Shown: positions 11,201 through 26,200, numbered from the stretch's first letter. The stretch: 64,000 bases of DNA from Chaetoderma sp. LZ-2023a (GCA_034401795.1 CM067366.1:73887018-73951017), one strand, 5' to 3'. Notes: generated from the letters alone by a model not told the origin. Translations and numbers: made by a program.

Positions 11201-14200
11201 CTTATTCTGTTGACTAAAACGAAATTAATTTGACTGAAAGGCTTCCTGTGAAAATTAATTTCAAAATATTCAACAGTTTTCCTGTATGGTTGGTTGCCTT
11301 GAGAATGAGATATGTGGAATTCATTAGTGAAAGCTTTTAGAAGGTTGGTGTTATCGACCACCATCTCACCCAATGACATAATCGTGTGTCACATCACTTG
11401 TATCCCACCAAACCACGAAGCCGTAACCATTTAACCCTCATATCAGCCAAAAGTGGCCTCTGCAATGGTCTTGAGAAATGGCCATTTGCAGATCAAGAGA
11501 ATATTTTTGAAAATTTACAACTGGAATGACTGGCTCGATAACCGAGCCCATCATTCCAGTGGTAAATTTTCAAAAATAGTCTTCTCTTGGTCTGCAAACG
11601 GACATTTTCTATTGAGAAAATTGATATTTTCTTGAACAAATTCGAGGGTTAAAGGGTTAATTAACCATTTCATGCTCAAGTCAGCAAAAAAATGTCTCAG
11701 CAGCGGTATTGAGAAATGTCCATTAGCAGGTCAAGACAAGATGGTTTTTGAAAATTTACAACTCGAATGACTGGCTTGATAACCACGCCAGTCATTCCAG
11801 TAGTAAATTTTCAAACACAGTCTTCAATTGTCTGTAAATGGACAGTCATTAAGTATATATTTATATTTTTCTGATGAATCTTGACAATTAAAGGGTTAAT
11901 ATAGACAGGTTTCTGCATCATTACATTACATTTTTTAACTTGAAGCCGTAGTCAAAGCCTTCTCCATTCTCACTGACACCAAGCATATCATACCAGTACT
12001 GCGCCGGACCATACCGCCATGCCGCTACAGTGTTGGGGTCTATATCACCAGACACCGAATCACCACCGTCAGATTGCTTAGACCTCACCGGACACACCAT
12101 CATCACCTGCACAGAGCACAATAAGACTGGTGAATAATCAGTAATAATACTATAATGCATGAATCACTGCTATCAGATTGCTTAGACCTCACAGAACACA
12201 GCATTGTCACCTATATATAGCACAATAAGACTGGAGAATAATCAGTAATAATACCATAATGCATGCATCACTGCCATCAGATTGCTTAGACCTCACAGAA
12301 CACAGCACTGTCACCTATATATAGCACAATAAGACTGGTGAATAATCAGTAATAATACTATAATGCATGAATAACTGCCATCAGATTGCTTAGACCTCAC
12401 AGAACACAGCATTGTCACCTATATATAGCACAATAAGACTGGTGAATAATCAGTAATAATACTATAATGCATGAATAACTGCCATCAGATTGCTTAGACC
12501 TCACAGAAAACAGCATTGTCACCTATATATAGCACAATAAGACTGGTGAATAATCAGTAATAATACCATAATGCATGCATCACTGCCATCGGATTGCTTA
12601 GACCTCACAGAACACAGCATTGTCACTTATATATAGCACAATAAGACTGGTGAATAATCAGTAATAATAACATAATGCATGAATCACTGCCATCAGATTG
12701 CTTAGACAGCACACAGAACACAGCATTGTCACCTATATATAGCACAATAAGACTGGTGAATAATCAGTAATAATACTATAATGCATGAATAACTGCCATC
12801 AGATTGTTTAGACCTCACAGAACACAGCATTGTCACTTATATATAGCACAATAAGACTGGTGAATAATCAGTAATAATAACATAATGCATGAATAACTGC
12901 CATCAGATTGTTTAGACCTCACAGAACACAGCATTGTCACCTATATATAGCACAATAAGACTGGAGAATAATCAGTAATAATACTATAATGCATGAATCA
13001 CTGCCATCAGATTGCTTAGACCTCACAGAACACAGCATTGTCACCTATATATAGCACAATAAGACTGGTGAATAATCAGTAATAATACTATAATGCATGA
13101 ATCACTGCCATCGGATTGCTTAGACCTCACAGAACACAGCATTGTCACCTATATATAGCACAATAAGACTGGTGAATAATCAGTAATAATACTATAATGC
13201 ATGAATCACTGCCATCGGATTGCTTAGACCTCACAGAACACAGCATTGTCACCTATATATAGCACAATAAGACTGGTGAATAATCAGTAATAATACTATA
13301 ATGCATGAATCACTGCCATCGGATTGTTTAGACCTCACAGAACACAGCATTGTCACTTATATATAGCACAATAAGACTGGTGAATAATCAGTAATAATAC
13401 CATAATGCATGCATCACTGCCATCAGATTGCTTAGACAGCACAGAACACAGCATTGTCACTTATATATAGCACAATAAGACTGGTGAATAATCAGTAATA
13501 ATACCATAATGCATGAATCACTGCCATCAGATTGTTTAGACAGCACAGAACACAGCATTGTCACCTATATATAGCACAATAAGACTGGTGAATAATCAGT
13601 AATAATACTATAATGCATGAATCACTGCCATCAGATTGCTTAGACCTCACAGAACACAGCATTGTCACCTATATATAGCACAATAAGACTGGTGAATAAT
13701 CAGTAATAATACTATAATGCATGAATCACTGCCATCAGATTGTTTAGACCTCACAGAACACAGCATTGTCACTTATATATAGCACAATAAGACTGGTGAA
13801 TAATCAGTAATAATACTATAATGCATGAATCACTGCCATCAGATTGCTTAGACCTCACCGTATACAAGATTGTCACCTGCACACAACACAATGAGACTGG
13901 TGGATAATCACTAATAATACTACAATGCATGATTTACGATGAGTTATTACAAGGAAGATTGGGATCAAGCAACTTCTTCCCATTAAGTTCCTTTCACCTT
14001 GCTATTGCTACAATCAGTGTGAATAGATCGTATATAATGGAGGGATCTGATATGTCACTCGAGTATCTCATGTTACAATCAAATATGACTTTACAATCGC
14101 AATGACGTAGGTCTGTCACCACAGTGCCTGAATTCTCTATCCTTAGTGAATATACAATTTGATAAAGACTCTCTTGAACGTTGGCGTGAATACTACGGTC

Positions 14201-17200
14201 AGTGCGGTCAGTCTGTTTGTTTGTCTGTATGTAGCATATCACCATAATGTAGGAAGGTAGAATCACCAAAGTTAGCGCACACAATCACAATGGGACTGGC
14301 TAGAGAGAATGGATGTTTCGGGTAATAAATCTAGCTCATCAAATTTGCCCGCCCACAAGAGCTACAGGCAAAAACCTTGCGAGATTGGTCGCTCAGCTAG
14401 AATGTCCAACCTGCGGTAGGAATTAGAAGTACTTTGAGTTTCAGGCCTGAGTTACATATTTAAGTCACGAGGTCACTAAGCGCATACTGAAATATGCATT
14501 TTTGGCCATAACTGTAGAATGCAAGAAGCTATTATCACCAATTTTGGTAGATTCATTCATATTCTGGTGGGCTAGAATTATTTTGTTCAAAGAGCTTTTC
14601 CAGGACTTCTTAAATAGTACATCTATTAAATATATACAATTCGTACACTTGACAGGCTTTTCAATGTTGATGACGGATCTGGATACGTTATGCATTAGGC
14701 ATTTTGATTGCGACATCAGCCTACATGTGACATAATTGATTATGATGTCATATACTTGACTGTCAGATCATATCTCTATATTCAAACGAGAAAACAGTCT
14801 TATTTTCTACAGATTACAAAACTGACCTCATCATCCATAATACACTCGTCAGGCCTGGCAGGTCGACCCAAATTTAACTCTATCTCGACCTCTGTATCCG
14901 TCTCGTATCCCATGTCTTCTGTCTCCGTAACAGGAACATCTAGCATTATAAAACATCACACAGTTATTATTATTTCAATTTCATGGCAATCATACATGCA
15001 AGATGTAAAATATTTTGAAAGATCTTCATTGGCTCCCCATCCGGAAACGGATTGAGTTCAAGATTCTGCTCTTGACTTGGAAATGTCTAAACAACAACGC
15101 TCCCGACTATTTGCAGGAACTTCTCTTGACATATGATCCATGTCGCAGACTTCGTTCTGTGGATAAGCTATTGCTCCAAATTCCGCGATCGAATTTACGC
15201 TCCTGTGGGGACAGAGCCTTCAGTGTTGTGGCTCCGAGACTATGGAACCAGCTACCTGTCCACATCAAATCCATCCAATCAATTAATGATTTCAAACAAA
15301 AATTAAAAACACATCTCTTCACAAGCGCCTTTGAAAATTGACATTGACACATGGCGCTTTACAAATGCTGTATTATTATTATTATTATTATTGGAAGAGG
15401 GTTATGACTTATCTAGCAACATCTTCCCGGCAAATTTATTTCAAAATCTTCAAAAGATTATAACTTATATCCCGCATAATTATCAATCTAGCAGGTTGAA
15501 ATTGGTTAACCCTTTAACCCTCGAATTTGTTCAAGAATATTTTAATTTTCTCATAGAAAATGCCGATTTGCGGGCCAAGAGAAGACTATTTTTTAATAAT
15601 TACCACTGGAATGACTGGCTCGGTTATCGAGCCAGTTATTCCAGTGGTAAATTTTCAAAAATAGTCCTCTTGGTCTGCAAATGGACATTTCTCAAGACCA
15701 CTGCAGAAACTGTTTTTGGCTGATATGAAGGTTAAAGGGTTAATGAAAGTACTAATCAAGTCCTGCTAGGACATAAGCTGGGTACATGTACATGTAAGTG
15801 ACTAGGACCGAGGTCAGTGAGGATTTTAACAAACCGAACAGGTTCATGATACAGATGTTCGAACCACAAAATGGTTCACGAACCTTTTTAGTATGCTATT
15901 GTGTCCGAGAAATTACTCCTAACAGAAAATAATATTTAAAGGCTGGTGGCTTTACTGGCTAAATGGTAGAAAAACACAAATAACAATTCTGACAACAAAT
16001 GTTAGAAAATAATATAAGATTCATAGCCGCTTGTCTATTAGCCTTTTCACTGCCAAATCCCTGAAAAGGTAAATTCTTTATGATATAAAACTTACTCTGT
16101 TGAACAGTTTGGAATTAATTGGACCGGAAGCTGTTGCCGCCTAACGCAGCTACAGCTTCTAGTCAAATTAATTCCAAAATAGTCAACAGCTTTCCTGTAT
16201 GGTTTTCCCAAAATTTAGATATGAGAATACATCGGTGATAGGGTTACCTTATGTATGGTTCACGAACCACATAAATCCCATGCAAGCGAACCAAACCATG
16301 GTTTGTCTTTCCTTGGTTTCCGATTTTCTGAACCAACGAATGTTCGTTACAGCCCTATAAGTGACTATTGCCAGTAGAACTACAGTTTTATTGATTGTCT
16401 GAATACTAGAGGATGTGCTCACCCACCCCAGACATAATTTTCCCTTCAAGTATAACACTTTTGACAAACCTCACACCATGGCTTGCACAATTATTCGATT
16501 AATCGTGATTATTAAAAAAAATATGATCGTGGATGATCACAAAACCAAATAATCAAATAATCGAAGATTTTCAATCTCCAAGATAGTTGTTTTTCATATG
16601 TAAAGTTAGCTTACATTTTCCAGTGGAATTAACCCAGGTGAATGTGAAAAATAGGTGTAAATACATATTGCATTATATCTATATTACTTATCTTGTGACT
16701 TGTTTTGATGAAAGAAAACATTAAAATGTTTAAATCTGCTATTGGTTTTTCAAACGAAGTTTTCGGGGCATTCAACCAAGTGCCATTTCGCCCCGGGGCA
16801 AGAATAATTTGTCCAGAATATCAATGTTTTTCAAACTACACACTTTTGTTAATCATAAAATATCACACAATGCAGATTTGTTATAATTATTTTCATTAAC
16901 ACATGTAGCATCTATGTTTGACCAAAATGTGGGCAAGCCAGTTAGAGAAATATGTAGCCTTAGAAAACCACTGCGCCACATGTGTAGAAAACACTGCGTC
17001 ACAGTAAAACCACTGTGCCACATTTTCTGAAACAACTGCGCCACACCTAGCTGAATTTTCATTTTTCTTGGGACTTTTTGGTCTTGCCAGATTGTTTTGA
17101 TATTGTGTTCAGAAATTGCATTCTAATGTTTATAATAGCATATTAATTGTGATTTCTGAACACATATTACTATCTTGCAATTAGACTGGAGTCATTTTAG

Positions 17201-20200
17201 TGATGGGATCAGTGATACCAATTTTCGTTTCTTCAAGCATTGTGTTAGCGATTCCCATTTGAAGTAAAGTTTGTAGCTTCTTTCATATATTTCCAATACT
17301 AGCGGTTTTGATAGCTTTATGCCTCCCCAACCCACCATGACCAGTAAAGGTGAGATTAATCCAATAATCACGATTATGTATCTAAAATCATGAAAATTAT
17401 CACGATTAAAAATACTGCACAATCACGCAAGCCTACTCACCTCTTGCAAGAGTGATGAGAATACAGCGTGGACAACAATTTATTTGATTTTCATTCAACT
17501 GTGAATAGTGAGGAATTCTTTTATTCATGACACACCCATACATTATATATATATATTAAAAATTTTCACAGGAATTACTGGCTCAATAACCGAGCCAGTT
17601 ATTCCAGTGGGAAAATTTCAAAAATAGCTTCTTGACCTGTAAATGGACATTCAATGAGCAAATATTTGGACAATTGTGACAAAATTGTACCCTTACAGGG
17701 TTAAATATTGAACAGTTATACTGAACTGTTGCATTGAAGTGACATTGTCAAGGAACATATGAGGTTCATCTAAGATGCATACTACGTAACGAGGTTTGAC
17801 TGCACTATGACTTACCGACACCATCGGCTTTCTTTTCTTTCTTTTTACGTTTCCACACATGTGGTGGATGGGCCGGTTTGAAGAGACGAGAAAACCGCAA
17901 AACCTAAATATAGGAAACCCAATAAAAATTTTACTACATGGATTCAAAATATTTCAGACAATACAAAATTTAGATTTAAAATTTTTTTTTAAATCTTTAA
18001 TTTCTTATATTTACTAAGTGGCTTATAGAAAATTTCCTGATCACAGATGACCATATTTATATTACATTCTCAATTGCAAGTGTTTTTGCTTGATTGTGTG
18101 AGGAAGTGGAAGTTGTGTTATGGATAATGAGGGTGTGGGTGATGCGTGAGGGTATGGGTGTGGGTGGGTAAAGTTAAGGAGGGCATTGGTGGTGGGTGAG
18201 GGATAAGGAGGGCATGGGTGGTGGGTTAAGGATAAGGAGGGCATGGGTGGTGGGTGAGGGATGAGGGTGCGGGTGGTGGGCTAATGATAAGGAGGGTGTG
18301 GGCTAAGGACAAGGATGGTCTGGGTGGTGGGTGAGGGTAAGGAGGGTGTGGGTGGTGGGGTGTGGGTGCTTCGCTAAGGATAAGGATGGTGTGGTGATGG
18401 GTGAGGGTACAGATGGTGTGGAGTCGGTGGGTGATGGTATGGAGGGTGTAGATGGCGGGTTGTTAAGGAGGGTGTGGGTGGTGGATGAGTGGATAGAAGG
18501 TGTTGGTGGTGGGCTAAGAATAAGTAGGGTGTGGGTGGTGGATAAGGGTAAGGCGAGTGTGCTGGTGGGTGAGGGTAAAGAGTGTGTTGGTGGTGAGTTA
18601 CGGATAAGGTGTGGGTGGTGAGTGAGGGTATGGAGGGTGGTAATGAGGGTAGGTTATGGGTGACGATAAGGCGGGTGTAGGTGGTGGGCTAAGGACAAGG
18701 AGTGTGTGGGTGGTGGATGAGGATAAGGGGTGAATGGGTGGTGAGCGGTGGTAAGATATGATGGGGGGGGGGAAGGAGGGGAGGATAAGCATAGTGAGGG
18801 TGTGGGTGAGGGCAAGGTGGGTGGTTGATGTAAGGAGCGTGAGTGGTGGTTGAAGATAAGGTGGGTGTGGGTGGTTGGTGATGTAAGGAGCGTGGGTGGT
18901 GGTTGAGGATAAGGAGGGTGTGGGTGGTTGGTGATGTAAGGCGCATGGATGGTGGTTGAGGAGCGTGGGTGGTGGTTGAGGATAAGGTCGGTGTGAGTGG
19001 TTGGTGATGTAAGGAGTGTGGGTGGTGTTTGAGGATACAGTGTGGCAGGTGATGGTTGAAGTAAGGAGCGTGGGTGGTCGTTGAAGATAAGGTGGGTGTG
19101 GGTGGTTGGTGATGTAAGGAGTGTGGGTGGTGTTTGAGGATAAGGAGGGTGTGGGTGGTCATTGAGGATAAGGAGGGTGTGGGTGGTGTAGGAGCATGGG
19201 TGGTAGTTGAGGATAAGGTGGGTGTGGGTGGTCGTTAAGGATAAGGTGGGTGTGGATGGTTGATGTAAGGAGCATGGATGGTGGTTGAGGATAAGGAGGG
19301 TGTGGGTGGTTGGTGATGTAAGGAGCATGGGTGGTGGTTGAGGATAAGGTGTAGGTGGTTAGTGATGTAAGGAGTGTGGGTGGTGGTTGAGGATAAGGTG
19401 GGTGTGGGTGGTTGGTGATGCAGGAGCATGGGTGGTTGTTGAGGATAAGGAGGGTGTGGGTGATGTAGGAGGGTGGATGGTGGTTGAGGATAAGGTGGGT
19501 GTGGGTGGTTAGTGATGTAAGGAGCGTGGGTGATGGTTGAGGATAAGGAGGGTGTGGGTGATGTAGGAGTGTGGGTGATGTTTGAGGATAAGGTGTGGGT
19601 GGTTAGTGATGTAAGGAATGTGGGTGGTTGTTGAGGATAAGGAGGGTATGGGTGGTTGATGATGCAAGGAGCGTGGGTGATGGTTGAGGATAAGGAGGGT
19701 GTGGGTGGTTGGTGATTTAAGGAGCGTGCGTGGTGGTTGACGATAAGGAGGGTGTGTGCTATGGATTAGGATATGGCAGATGTGGGTGGTTGATGAGAAT
19801 AAGAAGGGGTTGGGTGGTAGAGGGCAATGAGGGTGTGGGTGGTGGTATGGCCATGTGGGTTGTTATAATATTAAATCTACATAGACAAGACTAACCTGTC
19901 CTGAACGAAATTCTGGAAATAACTTTGTAACGTCAACATCTTTAAGTTTAGCGGGTAACATTGCAGCCAATGGTGTGGTCAGCTTTTCACATGTGACATC
20001 ATCATCATCAGACCGAGCAGCCGCGGAGTCACTAGCTATAATCACATTATAATAACGATTCATTTAGATATACCTTCGCATCACTTCGATGTGATGGGTC
20101 AGATTGAGAGATGGCTGGCAGGGGTATTATGAGTATACAGCTGGACCATTAACCCTTTAACCCTCAAATTTGTTCAAGCAAATTAAAATTTTCTCATAGA

Positions 20201-23200
20201 AAATGTCAATTTGCAGACCAAGAGAAGACTATTTTTGAAAATTTACCTCTGGAATGACTTGGCTCTGTTATCGAGCCAGTCATTCCAGTGGTAAATTTTC
20301 AAAAATAGTCTTCTCTTTGTCTGCAAATGGACATTTCTCAAGACCACTGTAGAAGCCATTTTGGGCTGATATGAGTGACAAAGGGTTAAAGGAGTGCTTC
20401 TTAGTCTCAACGCTCAAAATATTCAACAGAACATTTCTTACTAACTAACATGTTTTTGTCTTTGTTTTGGAAACGTGTTAACATATTTCTGATCTGTACA
20501 TGTATAGGGCTTATGCCGACTGGGAAATCTATTTTAAATCACACAAGTCGATCAATGTTTGCAGCTCTGTGTCATCTGTGGTCACATTGAAAATGAATAA
20601 ATACAGCCAGTACTCGTTGTTTAACCCTTTAACTCTCATATCAGCCAAATAACGGCTTCTGCAGGGGTCTTGAGTAGGCTTGTGCGATTATTGTGGTGAG
20701 TGATCGCGATCGATTACTAAAAAATAATCGTGATTACTCGATTAATCAGCTTGGATAAAAATTATCAAGACATAACAACAAAAGAGTATCAATGATGAAA
20801 ATTACAATGGTATTTAGCAAAGTCTATTTGCAGGGCAAGAGAAGACTATCTTTGAAAATGTATCACTGGAATGTCTGGCTCGATTCTTGAGCCAGGCATT
20901 CCGGTAATACACTTTCAAAAATAGCCTTCTCTTGCCCTGCAAATGGACATACATTCACTAAGCAAAATGTAATTTGTAATCGCATTAAAAAGTAATTGAA
21001 ACGTAAGTTTTGAAATATTTTATGCAATAAAAATTATTCACGATTATTCGATTATTTAATTTTTAATCATATAAATTCACGATTTAAAATATAATCGCGA
21101 TTTTCGATTTAATCACGTAATCGCGCAAGCCTAGTCTTGAGAAAGGTCCATTTGCAGACCAAGAGAAGACCATTATTAACAAGAGGCCCAAGGGGCCTGT
21201 GTCGCTCACCTGGAGCATTATAGATTTTTGTCACAATTGTTAGTGGGTGGTTTAGGAGTAGTCTTCTAAATGAGTTTGTGGACATTTTTGCAAGTCCAAT
21301 ATGGCCACCAAACACGCTACATTTTGATTGGTCCACTTCTGCCATGTTTCTGACGTAGCGCCTTCCCTTGAAAAAGCTTTAATGGCACTCAGTGCCTAAT
21401 CATATCTCTCAAATTTCGGCCCAATCCGATCAGTGGTTCTGGGGTCATTTTGGTAAAAATTAGGTTATCCAAGATGACCACTAAACCATTTAGCCAATCA
21501 AGTTCTCTTGAAACAAACTTGGTGCAGCTCTTGCCCTAGATGATATTTCATGCGTTTTGAATTGATCCCCCAAGCGGTTTTGGAGATTTTTAAAGACATT
21601 TTAAACCGGCAAGTTTTTTTTCATGGATCAACTTCTCTTGAACAAACTTTAATGGCCCTTACTCCTTAATCATATATCACAAATTTTGGCCTGATCGCTT
21701 CAGCGGTTCTGGGGAAGTAGTTTTTGCGAAAACGAGGTCATCCAAGATGGTCGCTGAACAATTTAGTCAATCAAGTTCCCTTGAACAAACTTGGGTCAGC
21801 TTTTACCACAGATCATATTTCATGAGGTCTGAATTGATCCCTCAAACGGTTTTGGAGAAGATTTTGACATTTCTAAAAATTAGCTGAAATCCAAGATGGC
21901 CGATTGGCTTCGTTTGAACAAAATGGAATCTCTATTCCCTAAGGATGCTTCCTGCCAAATATAATTGAAATCGGCCAAGTAGTTCTCGAGAAGACATTTA
22001 AGATTTCCCATTGCTTTAGTATGGGAGCTTTTGGCGGGAAAATGACCCAAGATCGCACACAAACCGTTTATCAGACAGTTTCGAAAATTGCAAATTTGAT
22101 ATCAGAATACCAAAAGACCTATATAAAACCAATTTCGGCCTCAAAATCCATCAAATAAAAAAATCCAATATGGCCGCCAAACATGCTATATTTTGATTGG
22201 CCCACGGTGGCCATGTTTTTTGACAGATCAACTTCTCTTGAACAAACTTTACTGAGCCGTAGCCCCTAATTATATCTGCCAAATTTCGGCCCGATCCCTT
22301 CAGCGGTTCTGGAGAAGTCATTTTCACTAAAACTAGGTCAACCAAGATGGTTGCCGAACCATTTGACCAATCAAGTTCAACTGAACAAAGTTGGTTGACC
22401 TCTTGCCCTGGATCATATTTCATGAGGGCTCCTTCAATCCCTCCAGCGGTTTCGGAGATTTTTAAAGATGTTTCTAAAAATCGGCCAAAATCCAAGATGG
22501 CCGCTGGCCAAATTGGCCGATCGGCTTCATTTGAACAAACTTGGATCCCTATGCCCTAAGGATGATTTCTGGCAAATATAATTGAAATCGTCCCAGCAGT
22601 TCTTGAGAAGTCCTTTTAAAGGAAAAGTTGACAGACAGATGGATGGATGAATGGACGACGGACAGTCGCCATGACATAACTGAGCCAGTCATTCCAGTGA
22701 TAAAGTTTCAAAAATAATCTCTTGGTCTGGAAATGGACATTTTCAAACAAATTCAAGGGTTAATTAGGGAAATTGTTATATCACAACCAACAAGAACACG
22801 AGTCTATCATGACACTGTATAGTTAATAAGGCATTCACTGATATATATATTATAACTACATCTAGGAAAATTCTATTTTGGTAATAAATGTAATAGGCTC
22901 GATGTATTGTTACTGCATACTATCTTCTATACAGACACAGCAGAAATTCTGGACTGGTCAGCCATACTTATTATTATTTGCTATTTTTAGGTAAATATTA
23001 GTGCGCGCTACTGTTTCTTCCGAAGAGAAATTATTTTTAATATGAAACATTCCTGTTGGGAAGAGCTTAAAATAATCTTAAATATGTCTAGAGTTTGACA
23101 ATTTCAGACCAAATACTGGTGCCACAATTTCTACAACCCTCGTTGTTCCAAAACTCTCAGGGTGGGGGATGAAAACCGGAAAAAAATTCTAGGGACACTT

Positions 23201-26200
23201 CAAAGAAATCAACTAATGACATAACCACAACATATGATTTATAGCGTACATACGCGATACACTCAGTGGCTTTAAACTTGGACGCATCTGCGCAGACATT
23301 GTATGGGCTCAACGCATGGGTGTGTCAGTAGATATGTCCAAACACTGGGATTTTCACAAAATGGGCATTGACATATCATGAGCCTTCGAGGCGATTAGAT
23401 GCTCAACTATGACTAGCCAGATTACTACTTGCAGACACCAAGCTGAGAGTACGAGACAAGTCAGTGAAGTCTGTAGAGTTTGAGACATCAATCGGCTCCA
23501 TACAGGGAGATTGTCTATCCTCTATGCCTTTCACCTGTTACCTTGACAAAAAGACTATGTTTATGCAGTGCAACCTGCATATCCTTGATGCTGTATAACT
23601 GTAACAGCTGGGCAGCTCCAAAGGCAGATCTAGACAAACTTGATGCATGCCACCGCAAACACCTATGCACCATCACGGGACACCGGATTGCCAGACAGCA
23701 TAATTTCCGACGATGCACTACATAAGATGTGTAATACATCGCCGCTGTCCGGAAAAGTCACCCAGCAAAGATGGTCCATGTTTTTGTCATGTGCTAAGGA
23801 TGCCAGAAAACACACCTGCACTGAGACTTGGAATTTGCCCTACTTGGAGCCAGCAAATATAAAGCCAGGAGAGGACGTCAATGGATAAATCTGCTACGCA
23901 CACTAGGTGACCTCGATAAAGCAGGACTCGGTACACTCAAATCAAGAATGGATTTGAGGAAGCTAAGGATTTTGGCTGAGAACAAAACACAATGGTCAAA
24001 AGCGAAGGACGGATTGCAGCTGTAGGATGATTCTACTACTACAGCTACAGAATACAGTAATCATACATACATACTCTGGGTCAATGAATCACGACAGTAA
24101 TTGTAAGAAAATACTCTGGGTCAATGAATCATGACAGTAATTGTAAGAGAACACTCTGGGTCAATGAATCATGATAGTAATTGTAAGAGAACACTCTGGG
24201 TCGATGAATCATGAAAGTAATTGTAAGAGAACACTCTGGGTCGATGAATCATGACAGTAATTCTAAGAGAACACTCTGGGCCGATGAATCATGACAGTAA
24301 TTTTAAGAGAACACTCTGGGTCGATGAATCATGACAGTAATTGTAAGAGAACACTCTGGGCCGATGAATCATGACAGTAATTTTAAGAGAACACTCTGGG
24401 CCGATGAATCATGACAGTAATTGTAAGAGAACACTCTGGGTCGATGAATCATGACAGTAATTGTAAGAGAACACTCTGGGTCGATGAATCATGACAGTAA
24501 TTGTAAGAGAACACTCTGGGTCAATGAATCATGACAGTAATTGTAAGAGAACACTGGGTCAATGAATCATGACAGTAATTGTAAGAGAATACTCTGGGTC
24601 AATGAATCATGACAGTAATTGTAAGAGAATATTCTGGGTCAATGATTCAAGACAGTAATTGTAAGAGAATACTCTGGGTAAATGAATCATGAGAGTAATT
24701 GTAAGAGAATACTCTGGGTCAATGAATCATTACAGTAATTGTAAGAGAATACTCTGGGTCAATGAATCATTACAGTAATTGTAAGAGAATACTCTGGGTC
24801 AATGAATCATGAGAGTAATTGTAAGAGAATACCCTGGGTCAATGAATCATTACAGTAATTGTAAGAGAATACTCTGGGTCAATGAATCATGAGAGTAATT
24901 GTAAGAGACTACTCTGGCATGTCTGGTGTTCTTTGTGAAATTCTAGTGAATTCTACAGATTTGTTTTTACTTTTTAATATTTCTGGAATTTCGAATTAAT
25001 GCATCTTCATGGCTATTGAGTGTCCGTATTTATAAGAACCAAACATTAAATACTAGTATTGGCCCACTAAAAGCAGTTTCTTCATTTAATTCTGTGTACA
25101 AAATTTATAGATCTATCAGCCTATGTATCTTTAATTATGAGAGCTTTGGAAGCTTTGTGGCAGATTAATCAGCTTTAGATTAGCCATTAGCTATGACTTT
25201 ACAAGTCATGCCCAAATTAAATCTGCTCATAATAGTGAGCCCAAATTAAAATCCTACGGGCTGCTATGAACACTAATTAACTGATTTAGTCAGTTTAATA
25301 CTCAGAGATGGATGCTGTGGCATTCAGAGGTCTTATAGTGCTATTAAAACTAAAATGTCTCCCAATCAATCTCTCAGATTTCAAAATTATCTAGTTTCTA
25401 GGAGTATTGATGGATCCTGGACCAGATAGGTGGTGTGCCCAAATGAGATAAATCTAAAGCCCTGAATAAGCATTATATTCTGTTAGCTTACTAGTTGACG
25501 TGTCCTGTGTTGATAACATTGAGGAATCAGGTGAAGTTGGACAAACTCCTGATTGTCCATCTTCTGTGGGCTGGCTTGATGCTTTTGATGGAAGCCATGA
25601 TGGCGGTGGCATAAGTCTGTTATCATTCTCCTCAGTAGCATCATAATCATCTTCATCGTCAACTAGACAAAGCAGAAATAGCAAAATAGAGCCATCAATC
25701 AACACACAAAATTTAAAAAACCTTTTATATTGGTCTGCATATGGAAATTTCTCAAGACCACTGCAAAGGCTCGTGTTGACCAGCATGACCATTAACCATT
25801 TACTGGTCAAGATATTTTAAAAAAATGTAAATTTCTACTCATTGAAAAGTCCATTTGCAGGCCAAGAAGCCAATTTTTGAAAATTTATCACTGGAATGAC
25901 TGGCTCAGGTATCGAGTCCGTCATTCCAGTGGTGAAATTTCAAAAATAGTCTTCTCTTGGCCTGCAAATGAACATTCATACAGACCACTTAAAAGGCCGG
26001 TATTGACCATTAAATGATTAACTGTAAGGTCTTATTCAAACTGGTCACGCGACTGAAGACAAAAACTTGAGCTTAGAAAGGGTTTTGTTTTGTAGAGTTT
26101 GGGGATGTTTCACTCCAACATTGTCATAACTTTTCTAAGTATCTCAATTTCATATATCAATATTTTGGACAAATTTGATCGAAGATATTTTGGTGTCTTA

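Larger units (their letters stand above)
20625..22759. mobile_element. TTAA-type hairpin MITE, copy F, split by two insertions
   Basis: TTAA at 20621-20624 and 22760-22763 border CCCTTTAACTCTCATATCAG on the left and AACAAATTCAAGGG on the right. In between, the MITE arm is broken at 20675 by a hAT-like element and at about 21178 by the AACAAGAGGCCC element. The right arm resumes at about 22678 with TGAGCCAGTCATTCCAGTGA. Confidence 0.8.

Noticed and set aside
12062..13932. CRISPR-like array
   Set aside because: Units are contiguous 104-bp repeats without unique spacers, in an animal intron.
18598..19429. Pro/His/Ser/Thr-rich proteins up to 224 residues on the minus strand
   Set aside because: They are translations of the G-rich minisatellite; open only because the unit lacks stops.
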